From Geobacter sp. UBA4074 (GTDB lineage Bacteria; Desulfobacterota; Desulfuromonadia; Geobacterales; Pseudopelobacteraceae): a stretch of DNA of 23,171 bases. The DNA lies in NCBI GenBank assembly GCA_002383415.1, contig DFYU01000003.1, positions 9,805 through 32,975 of the forward strand, read 5' to 3'. The position numbers were made by a program, and so were the translations under genes. Each line of letters starts with the position of its first letter. The first letter of the stretch is position 1. The notes beneath the pieces were generated by a model. That model was not told the DNA's origin. It was given only the letters and a program-made list of their open reading frames with translations, and did no database searches. Positions 16,166-22,216 of the stretch are shown here, piece by piece.

Positions 16166-16450
16166 TCAGGCGGTCAGCAGCGAGGAGATCAGCTTGCGGG
16201 CCAAGGGATGGATCACGCTGTAGTGCACCTCGACACCATCCCGTTTGCCCTCGATGATCCCCTTGTTCTTCAGCAGGGCCAGGTGTTGTGAAACGGTGGC
16301 CTGGGGCAGGTTGAGGCATTCCCAGATATGCTTGACGTTGCACTCGTTGGTACACAGGCCGGCCACGATCTTCAGACGGATCGGATGGCCCAGTACCTTC
16401 AGGATTTCTGCCTCGTTGTTGAAGCTTCTCGTCTTGTCAAAATCCGCCAT
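16166..16450 (-). CDS. ArsR-family winged-helix transcriptional regulator without the classical CxC metal site
   Basis: This 94-residue protein is a small ArsR/SmtB repressor: LKVLGHPIRLKIVAGL (helix 1-2), the recognition region LPQATVSQHLALLKNKGII and the wing EGKRDGVEVHYSV. When aligned on the HLALL motif, the two cysteines of the ArsR CVC site correspond to N38 and K40, so classical arsenite sensing is unlikely. Cysteines C33, C37 and C45 lie close by and could form a different thiol or metal sensor. The ligand is unknown. It has its own strong promoter with an overlapping palindrome, suggesting autorepression. It lies downstream of the two ABC ATPase genes on the same strand and converges on bioC with no spacer. 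No strong ribosome site precedes ATG 16450. Confidence 0.88.
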   Translation of the reverse strand: MADFDKTRSFNNEAEILKVLGHPIRLKIVAGLCTNECNVKHIWECLNLPQATVSQHLALLKNKGIIEGKRDGVEVHYSVIHPLARKLISSLLTA

Positions 16451-16481
16451 GGTCAGGTCACTCGCCGTAATGAAATTTGGA

Positions 16482-16503
16482 AAACTATATATAGCAATAG
16501 TTT
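16482..16503. promoter_or_regulatory. Inverted-repeat operator candidate for the ArsR-family gene
   Basis: AAACTAT (16482-16488) and ATAGTTT (16497-16503) are perfect 7-nt inverted arms separated by 8 nt. The palindrome covers the -10 box and part of the spacer of the arsR-type promoter, the usual place for an autorepressing ArsR/SmtB operator. That the adjacent regulator binds here is inferred. Confidence 0.55.
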
Positions 16504-16512
16504 CTTTGTCAA
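16484..16512 (-). promoter_or_regulatory. Sigma-70 promoter of the ArsR-family gene
   Basis: On the minus strand TTGACA (16512-16507) is followed after exactly 17 nt by TATAGT (16489-16484), 5 of 6 to the -10 consensus. The start of transcription would be near 16477, about 27 nt before the ATG at 16450. This is the best matching promoter in the window and implies that the regulator is expressed separately from the upstream transporter genes. Confidence 0.7.
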
Positions 16513-16533
16513 TTGATGGAAAATGAGAATTGA

Positions 16534-17520
16534 TTAAGATTTGAACAGTTCGTTGCTGCGATGACAGGCGGCAGCATGGCCGGGTGTCTGTTCCTGCAGT
16601 GGCGGCGCCTGTTGGCGGCAGAGGTCCTGGGCATAGGGACAGCGGGGATGAAACCGGCAGCCGGTTGGCGGGCCGTCGGCTGCGGCAGGTTCTTGTTGCA
16701 GCCTGATGGGCGGATGCTGATCGGACGAGTGCAGCCGGGGGATGGCCGCCAGCAGGGCCTCGGTGTAGGGGTGTCGGTACCCTTTGAAGAGCTCGTGTGC
16801 CGGGGCCAGTTCCACCAAGGCTCCCAGGTACATCACCGCGATTCGGTCGCTTATATGACGCAGCACCGCCAGGTCGTGGCTGATGACCACCATGCTTAAC
16901 CCTTGGTGGTGTTTCAGTTCCAGCAAGAGATTGATGATCTGGGCCTGAATCGAGATATCCAGTGAGGAAACCGGTTCGTCGGCCACGATAACGGTCGGTT
17001 GTGCTGCCAGGGCCCGGGCGATGCCGATCCGCTGGCGCTGGCCGCCGGAAAATTCGTGGGGAAACCGGTCGTAGAGTTCAGGAGAAAGTCCCACCTGCTC
17101 CATCAGTGCTGTTGCCATTAAGCGGCAGTCGTTACCGTGTGCCAGACCTTGAATCAGCAACGGTTCGGCAATGGCGTCGCCGATTCTCAGGCGGGGATTG
17201 AGCGATGAAAACGGATCCTGGAAGATCATCTGTACCGAGCGTCGAAACCGGCGTTGCTGCTCAAGGCGTAGCTGCTGAAGATCGTTGCCTTCAAAACGGA
17301 TCGTGCCGCTGTCAGGGGCCAGCAGGCCGGTCAACAGTTTGGCCAGGGTTGATTTGCCGCAGCCCGATTCACCGGCGACCCCCAGGGTTTCACCAGGGGC
17401 CAGTGACAGGCTGACCTGGTCCACGGCCTTTAAAAACCGTTTTGGTCCCTTGCGGGGGCCGTCGTCCCGCAGGGCAAAACGCTTTGAGACGGCCACTGTC
17501 TCCAGGATCGATTGGGTCAT
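16534..17520 (-). CDS. Oligopeptide/dipeptide ABC transporter ATPase, OppF/DppF type
   Basis: This is the second ATPase of a peptide- or nickel-type importer, hydrolysing ATP at the inner membrane. The 328-residue protein shows Walker A GESGCGKST at 50-58, a Q-loop in MIFQDPFSSLNP, the ABC signature FSGGQRQ at 157-163, Walker B ending D181-E182 and PVSSLDIS. The C-terminal oligo_HPY region (GYRHPYTEALLAAIP) is followed by a cysteine cluster C-x5-C-x6-C around CRFHPRCPYAQDLC. The frame is open to 17589, but ATG 17520 overlaps the upstream ATPase stop by 4 nt (ATGA) and gives the family N-terminus. No permease or binding-protein genes are present, so the substrate cannot be named. Confidence 0.92.
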   Translation of the reverse strand: MTQSILETVAVSKRFALRDDGPRKGPKRFLKAVDQVSLSLAPGETLGVAGESGCGKSTLAKLLTGLLAPDSGTIRFEGNDLQQLRLEQQRRFRRSVQMIFQDPFSSLNPRLRIGDAIAEPLLIQGLAHGNDCRLMATALMEQVGLSPELYDRFPHEFSGGQRQRIGIARALAAQPTVIVADEPVSSLDISIQAQIINLLLELKHHQGLSMVVISHDLAVLRHISDRIAVMYLGALVELAPAHELFKGYRHPYTEALLAAIPRLHSSDQHPPIRLQQEPAAADGPPTGCRFHPRCPYAQDLCRQQAPPLQEQTPGHAAACHRSNELFKS

Positions 17521-18476
17521 AGATAGTTCCAGCAACGGACCTGATGGCCGGCTGCAATCTCCCGCTGGGCCGGCATGTCGGCGGCGCACGGGGCAAAGGC
17601 CTCAAGGCAGCGCTCACGGAACGGGCAACCAGGCTGTTCCAGGGCTAGATCCGGTGGTTGGCCAGGGATGGTGGCCAGCGGTGCGCCGGGGATGGCATAC
17701 TCGGGCAGTGAGGCCAGCAGGCCCTTGGTGTAGGGATGGGCCGGGCTGTCCAACAGCAGTCTGGTCGGCGCCGATTCGACGATCCGGCCGGCATACATCA
17801 CATGCACCTGATCGGCACGCTGGGCCACAATCCCCAGGTCGTGGGTGATCAGCAGCAGTGCCAGGCCCTGCTCGGTCTGCAAACGGTCGATCAGTTCCAG
17901 TATCTGCACCTGAATGGTCACATCCAGGGCAGTGGTTGGCTCATCGGCAATCAGCAACACTGGCCTGCAGGCCAGTGCCATGGCGATCATCACCCGCTGC
18001 CGTTGTCCGCCGGAGAGTTGATGTGGATAGTCCCGCAACCGCCGCTCCGGGTCGTTAATTCCCACCAGGTGCAACAGTTGGGCCGCTTCATTGGTTGCCG
18101 CCGTGCGGTCAAGCCCCCGGTGCAGCATGAGCGGCTCCATCAGTTGGTCGGCGATCCGCAATACCGGGTTGAGCGACGTCATCGGCTCCTGAAAGACCAT
18201 CGCCATCCGGCTGCCCCGCAGGGAACGCAATGCTTCTGGTGCCAGTCCAACCAGCTCCTGACCCTCAAGGCGGATCGAGCCGGAAACGATGCTGGCTCCG
18301 GGGGGCAGTAGCCCCATGATTGAGCGGGCGGTCATGCTCTTGCCGGAGCCTGATTCGCCCACCAAGGCCACGGTCTGGCCGTGCTCAATGGAGAGGGACA
18401 CCTGCTGCACGGCACGCACCACGCCGGTTGGGGTGCTGATGCTGGTGGTCAGGTCGTTGAGTTCAAGCAGTGCCAT
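17517..18476 (-). CDS. Oligopeptide/dipeptide ABC transporter ATPase, OppD/DppD type
   Basis: This is the first ATPase of the importer pair. The 319-residue protein starts MALLELNDLTTSISTPTGVV, the normal OppD/DppD opening, which fixes the start at ATG 18476. It has Walker A GESGSGKS at 40-47, VFQEPMTSLNP (Q-loop), the signature LSGGQRQ at 154-160, Walker B with D178-E179, and a C-terminal oligo_HPY region with PYTKGLLASLPEY followed by cysteines in CPFRERCLEAFAPC. The next ATPase gene overlaps by 4 nt. No Shine-Dalgarno sequence precedes the ATG (upstream bases are CCGGCCC), and the predicted promoter places the transcript start only a few nucleotides upstream, so the message may be leaderless. 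It is divergent from the spoIID-type gene. Confidence 0.92.
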   Translation of the reverse strand: MALLELNDLTTSISTPTGVVRAVQQVSLSIEHGQTVALVGESGSGKSMTARSIMGLLPPGASIVSGSIRLEGQELVGLAPEALRSLRGSRMAMVFQEPMTSLNPVLRIADQLMEPLMLHRGLDRTAATNEAAQLLHLVGINDPERRLRDYPHQLSGGQRQRVMIAMALACRPVLLIADEPTTALDVTIQVQILELIDRLQTEQGLALLLITHDLGIVAQRADQVHVMYAGRIVESAPTRLLLDSPAHPYTKGLLASLPEYAIPGAPLATIPGQPPDLALEQPGCPFRERCLEAFAPCAADMPAQREIAAGHQVRCWNYL

Positions 18477-18484
18477 GGGCCGGC

Positions 18485-18513
18485 AGTGTACCTTGGTGGA
18501 CTGCCCCTGTCAA
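18485..18513 (-). promoter_or_regulatory. Sigma-70 promoter of the OppD/OppF-type operon
   Basis: On the minus strand TTGACA (18513-18508) is followed after exactly 17 nt by TACACT (18490-18485), 4 of 6 to the -10 consensus. The predicted transcript start, 6-8 nt downstream, falls at about 18479-18477, almost on the ATG at 18476. An inverted pair GGCAGT/ACTGCC (18482-18487 and 18500-18505) overlaps the -10 box and spacer. Confidence 0.6.
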
Positions 18514-18559
18514 ATCCTGTCCTTGTATCGTATACGCGCTGTTTGCGGGGTGAAACTGT

Positions 18560-18588
18560 TTGACAGAGTGGCGGCAGTATGGTTCTAT
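18560..18588 (+). promoter_or_regulatory. Candidate promoter for spoIID-queA-tgt-yajC-secD
   Basis: TTGACA (18560-18565) is followed after 17 nt by TTCTAT (18583-18588). The -35 is perfect but the -10 matches only 3 of 6. It would give a leader of roughly 13 nt before ATG 18608. Its position in the divergent intergenic region supports it; the weak -10 lowers confidence. Confidence 0.4.
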
Positions 18589-18607
18589 CTAACGGTTTTT
18601 TACTCAC

Positions 18608-19711
18608 ATGAATAAGCTCCTCTTTTTAATCATAGCCATCGTGGCGCTTGGGTGGTCTGCACCGGTCTCGGCTGTGGAACGTGACCTGATCAGGGTGGCG
18701 ATCAGTCGCGCTGCTGACAGTGTCAACCTGCAGGGTGACGGCATGTTGGCCTTGCGCGAGACCGGTATGGCGGTGGTGTTGCCTCCTGCCGCCACGGTCA
18801 GCGTCGGGCATGGCCAGATCATGCTGGACGGGACCGGCTACCGCCGGCTGCGGATCACGGCGGCCGGACCGATCAAGGTTAACACCAAGTCCTACCGTGG
18901 CGTGCTGGAACTTTCGGCCTCAAACGGCGTGCTGCTGGTGATCAACGAACTGCCGCTGGAAGACTATCTGGTGGGGGTGATCAACAGTGAGATATCCTCC
19001 ACCTGGCCGATGGAGTCGGTCAAGGCCCAGGCAGTGATCGCCCGTACCTATGCGGTGGCCAAGCGGATCGAACGGCATGGGTCTCCCTATCACCTCGAGG
19101 CGACGGTGATGGATCAGGTGTATTCTGGCAGCGATCTGGAGGACAGCCGTGCTGCCCGCGGGGTCCATGAGACTGCCGGACAGGTGCTGACCTATCACGG
19201 CAAGCCGATCCAGGCCTTCTATCACGCCACCTGCGGTGGCAAGACCGAGGATTCGTCCCATGTCTGGGGGGCGGCGCTGCCGTATCTGAAAGGGGTCGAT
19301 TGTCAGTACTGTGCGCTGGGTAATTCCAATACCTGGGAGCAGGCCTTGTCGTTGTCCAGGCTGGAGACGGCCCTGAAAGTTGCCGGTCTTACCGATATCA
19401 GACTTGGCCCCAGAAACAGCCGCGACCGACTGAAAACCGTTCTGCTCAGCACCTCCCACGGCACAGTCACCATGCCGGCCACCAAGTTTCGCATGGCAGT
19501 CGGCTCCACCGTGATCAAAAGCACCAACTTCACAGTGCGGGTGGATGACGGCAGCGCCTATTTCAGCGGTTCCGGTTACGGACACGGGGTGGGACTCTGT
19601 CAATGGGGGGCCAAACAACGGGCCCTGGACGGTTTCAGCTACAGCGAAATCCTGTCCTATTACTATCCGGGAACCGAATTGCGTATCCTTGCCCCTGATG
19701 CTGGTTTCTGA
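18608..19711 (+). CDS. spoIID: SpoIID/LytB-domain peptidoglycan lytic transglycosylase, exported
   Basis: SpoIID-family proteins cleave glycan strands of peptidoglycan stripped of stem peptides. The 367-residue protein begins with a clear signal peptide (MNKLLFLIIAIVALGWSAPVSA), so it should act in the periplasm. The SpoIID domain (about 90-340) contains PLEDYLVGVINSE, in which E128 corresponds to the catalytic glutamate of characterised SpoIID; then KAQAVIARTYA, a YHATCGGKTEDSSHVWG segment with His and Cys at the zinc-site region, and C-terminal GYGHGVGLCQWGAKQRA. In Gram-negative bacteria such proteins are not tied to sporulation; a role in cell-wall remodelling is inferred. There is no Shine-Dalgarno sequence before ATG 18608 (upstream GTTTTTTACTCAC). 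The end overlaps queA by 14 nt. Confidence 0.9.
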   Translation: MNKLLFLIIAIVALGWSAPVSAVERDLIRVAISRAADSVNLQGDGMLALRETGMAVVLPPAATVSVGHGQIMLDGTGYRRLRITAAGPIKVNTKSYRGVLELSASNGVLLVINELPLEDYLVGVINSEISSTWPMESVKAQAVIARTYAVAKRIERHGSPYHLEATVMDQVYSGSDLEDSRAARGVHETAGQVLTYHGKPIQAFYHATCGGKTEDSSHVWGAALPYLKGVDCQYCALGNSNTWEQALSLSRLETALKVAGLTDIRLGPRNSRDRLKTVLLSTSHGTVTMPATKFRMAVGSTVIKSTNFTVRVDDGSAYFSGSGYGHGVGLCQWGAKQRALDGFSYSEILSYYYPGTELRILAPDAGF

Positions 19712-20726
19712 TTTTTGTTTTGATCTGCCTGATCAGCTGATCGCCCGTTATCCCGCTGCCCAACGGGATGCCTCCCGGCTGATGGTGCTTGAGCGCCAGG
19801 GGCAGACGATCAGTGAAACCAGCTTCGATCGCATCACCGACTGGCTGCGTCCTGGCGACCTGCTGGTGGTGAACGATACGCGGGTGATTCCGGCCCGCCT
19901 GTTTGGCGTTAAGCCCACCGGCGGCCGGGTCGAGATCTTTCTGGTGGAGCAGAGCGGCGAAGGGCAGCGCTGGCGCTGTCTGCTGCGTTCATCGAAAACC
20001 TGCCAGCCGGGTCAGTTGATTCATCTGCCCGATGACGTGACCGCAGAGGTGCTGCAACGGTCTGGCGAACAGGATTGGCTGATCGCCTTCAGCGGTTGCG
20101 ACGATTTTGACGCCTGGCTGGAGCGGGTGGGCCAGATGCCGATCCCGCCCTACCTGGGCCGGGAGAGTGAAGAACTGGACCGTGTGCGCTACCAGACGGT
20201 CTATGCCGGTGTGCCGGGCGCCGTGGCGGCCCCCACTGCGGGGTTGCATTTTACCCCCCAGCTGCTGGAACTGCTCCAGCAACGAGGCATAGAGCTGGCC
20301 ACGGTCACCCTGCATGTGGGCTTGGGCACCTTCCAACCGATACGGGCCGAACGGGTAGAGGACCATGTCATCCACCGCGAGCGCTATCAGGTGCCTGAAG
20401 AAACCGCAGCCGCCGTTGCAGCCGCCAAAGGTCGGGGCGGCCGGGTGATTGCGGTCGGCACCACCGCCTGTCGTACCCTGGAATACGTGGCTGGACAGGC
20501 CGGTACGCTGCGGCCAGGGGCCGGTGAGGCCGATATCTTTATCTACCCCGGGTATCGTTTCAAGGTGGTGGATGCCCTGCTGACCAATTTCCATCTGCCG
20601 GAATCCACCCTGCTGATGCTGGTGGCAGCCTTTGCCGGCCAGGAGTTTGTGCTGCAGGCCTACAACGAGGCGGTCAAAAGGAAGTTCAGGTTTTACAGCT
20701 ATGGCGACGCCATGCTGATGGTCTAG
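19698..20726 (+). CDS. queA: S-adenosylmethionine:tRNA ribosyltransferase-isomerase
   Basis: QueA transfers and isomerises the ribosyl group of SAM onto preQ1 already inserted in tRNA, forming epoxyqueuosine. The 342-residue protein, starting MLVSDFCFDLPDQLIARYP, matches the canonical QueA opening. Family motifs visible are VVNDTRVIPARLFG, PIPPYLGR, AAPTAGLHFTPQLL, HVGLGTFQPIRAE, and the C-terminal YPGYRFKVVDALLTNFHLPES. The frame is open back to 19545, inside spoIID, but family alignment fixes ATG 19698. That start lies 14 nt inside the end of spoIID and has no visible ribosome site, which suggests reinitiation by ribosomes finishing spoIID. The tgt gene follows after 8 nt, so consecutive steps of the queuosine pathway are encoded together. 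Confidence 0.95.
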   Translation: MLVSDFCFDLPDQLIARYPAAQRDASRLMVLERQGQTISETSFDRITDWLRPGDLLVVNDTRVIPARLFGVKPTGGRVEIFLVEQSGEGQRWRCLLRSSKTCQPGQLIHLPDDVTAEVLQRSGEQDWLIAFSGCDDFDAWLERVGQMPIPPYLGRESEELDRVRYQTVYAGVPGAVAAPTAGLHFTPQLLELLQQRGIELATVTLHVGLGTFQPIRAERVEDHVIHRERYQVPEETAAAVAAAKGRGGRVIAVGTTACRTLEYVAGQAGTLRPGAGEADIFIYPGYRFKVVDALLTNFHLPESTLLMLVAAFAGQEFVLQAYNEAVKRKFRFYSYGDAMLMV

Positions 20727-20734
20727 GAGCGGGC

Positions 20735-21865
20735 GTGTCGAACCACTTTCAGTTGTTGCACCAGGATACCACCTCTGCTGCCCGTTGCGGCCTGCTGACC
20801 ACGGCCCACGGCACGATTGAGACGCCGATCTTCATGCCGGTGGGTACCAACGCCACCGTCAAGGCGATGCGGCCTGGCGATCTGAAGGAGGTCGGCGCCC
20901 AGATCATCCTGGCCAACACCTACCACCTGTATCTGCGACCGGGACACCGACTGGTGGAACAATTGGGCGGCCTGCATCGCTTTATGGCCTGGGACGGGCC
21001 GATCCTGACCGATTCCGGCGGTTTTCAGGTCTTCAGTCTGGCGGAACTGCGCAAGATCAGCGAAGAAGGGGTTCAGTTCCGCTCCCATATCGACGGTTCA
21101 CGTCACCTGTTGACACCGGAGCTGTCCATCGCAATTCAAGAGTCCCTAGGGGCTGACGTGATCATGTGCTTTGACGAATGTCCGCCGGCCGATGCCGAAC
21201 GGCACTATGTCGAGCAGTCGTTGGCGCTGACTACCCGTTGGGCCCGGCGCAGCAAGCAGGCCCACAGCCGTCAGGATCAGTTGTTGTTCGGCATCGTGCA
21301 GGGGGGACGTTTTCCAGAGTTGCGGCAACGTTCGGCCGCCGAGCTGCAGGAGATCGGTTTTGACGGCTACGCCTTGGGCGGCCTGTCGGTGGGGGAGGAA
21401 AAGCCGGTCATGCACGCCGTGATGGAGGCCTGCGAACCCCATCTGCCCGTTGATCATCCCCGTTACATTATGGGGATTGGCACCCCCGAGGACCTGGTGG
21501 AGGCGGTCTGGCGCGGCTATGATATGTTCGACTGCGTAATGCCGACCCGCAACGCACGCAACGGTATGCTGTTTACCAGCCAGGGGCGGATCAACATCAA
21601 GGCCAAACAGTATGAGGATGACCAGGGACCGTTGGACCCGGCCTGCGACTGTCAGGTCTGTCGCAGCTATTCGCGTGCCTATCTGCGGCACCTGTTCCGG
21701 TCTAATGAAATTTTGTCTTCGATCTTGAATACGCACCACAATATCGCCTATTATCTGGGCCTGATGTCCCGCATGCGGGAGGCGATCCGGTCTGACCGTT
21801 TTGCTGCATTTCGCCGGGATTTTTACGCACACCAACAACCTGCAGTATCAGACAAGGAGGAGTAA
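20735..21865 (+). CDS. tgt: Queuine/preQ1 tRNA-guanine transglycosylase (GTG start)
   Basis: Tgt exchanges guanine-34 in GUN-anticodon tRNAs for preQ1, the step before QueA. The 376-residue protein has D93 in TDSGGFQVFS, CFDECPP, GIVQGG, MGIGTPEDLVEAV, and the nucleophile D266 in FDCVMPTRNARNG. The zinc site is C304-x-C306-x2-C309 plus H335, the same spacing as in E. coli Tgt. The start is GTG at 20735, with AGGAG beginning inside the queA stop codon (spacing 5 nt); it gives the family-like N-terminus SNHFQLLHQD. The yajC ATG follows 3 nt after the stop. The tgt-yajC-secD order is common in proteobacteria. Confidence 0.96.
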   Translation: MSNHFQLLHQDTTSAARCGLLTTAHGTIETPIFMPVGTNATVKAMRPGDLKEVGAQIILANTYHLYLRPGHRLVEQLGGLHRFMAWDGPILTDSGGFQVFSLAELRKISEEGVQFRSHIDGSRHLLTPELSIAIQESLGADVIMCFDECPPADAERHYVEQSLALTTRWARRSKQAHSRQDQLLFGIVQGGRFPELRQRSAAELQEIGFDGYALGGLSVGEEKPVMHAVMEACEPHLPVDHPRYIMGIGTPEDLVEAVWRGYDMFDCVMPTRNARNGMLFTSQGRINIKAKQYEDDQGPLDPACDCQVCRSYSRAYLRHLFRSNEILSSILNTHHNIAYYLGLMSRMREAIRSDRFAAFRRDFYAHQQPAVSDKEE

Positions 21866-21868
21866 ACA

Positions 21869-22189
21869 ATGGTAGGAATCGCATTCGCAATGGGCGCCCC
21901 CGCTGGTGGGGCAGCAGCGCAACAGGGTGGTATGGCCGCATTCATGAACATCGTACCGCTGATCTTCATGTTTGCCATTTTCTATTTTCTGTTGATCCGT
22001 CCCCAGCAGAAAAAGGCCAAGGAACACCGTGCCATGCTGGAGGCCCTCAAGGTGGGCGACAGTGTCAAGACCGCCGCCGGCATTCACGGCAAGGTGGCTG
22101 CCATCGAAGATCAGGTGATCACCCTGGAGATCGCCACCGGCGTCAAGATCAAGGTGGACAAGCCGTTTGTCACCACCGTGGTGAAGTAA
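21869..22189 (+). CDS. yajC: Sec translocon accessory protein YajC
   Basis: YajC is a small inner-membrane protein that associates with SecD-SecF. The 106-residue sequence has a Gly/Ala-rich N-terminus, one membrane helix at about 25-43 (IVPLIFMFAIFYFLLI), the diagnostic RPQQKKAKEH immediately after it, and a basic beta-rich cytoplasmic domain with VGDSVKTAAGIHGKV and VKIKVDKPFVTTVVK. A strong AAGGAGG lies at the end of tgt, 8 nt or so before ATG 21869. It sits between tgt and secD in the usual order. Confidence 0.95.
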   Translation: MVGIAFAMGAPAGGAAAQQGGMAAFMNIVPLIFMFAIFYFLLIRPQQKKAKEHRAMLEALKVGDSVKTAAGIHGKVAAIEDQVITLEIATGVKIKVDKPFVTTVVK

Positions 22190-22216
22190 CTACTTTCAGT
22201 AAAGGAGATCGTGCCA

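Noticed and set aside
16150..16182. Hairpin-like GGCCGC...GCGGTC at the bioC/ArsR junction as a bidirectional terminator
   Set aside because: The stem needs a G-T pair, is short, and has no T-tract on either strand.
17521..17589. N-terminal extension of the OppF-type ATPase to 17589
   Set aside because: It reads OppD-type coding sequence in another frame; the ATGA overlap at 17517-17520 and the family N-terminus support ATG 17520.
19545..19697. N-terminal extension of queA to 19545
   Set aside because: It overlaps the conserved C-terminal motif of the SpoIID protein in another frame, and QueA begins at MLVSDF.
18608..19711. Evidence of sporulation from the spoIID gene
   Set aside because: SpoIID/LytB domains occur widely in non-sporulating bacteria, and no other sporulation gene is present here.
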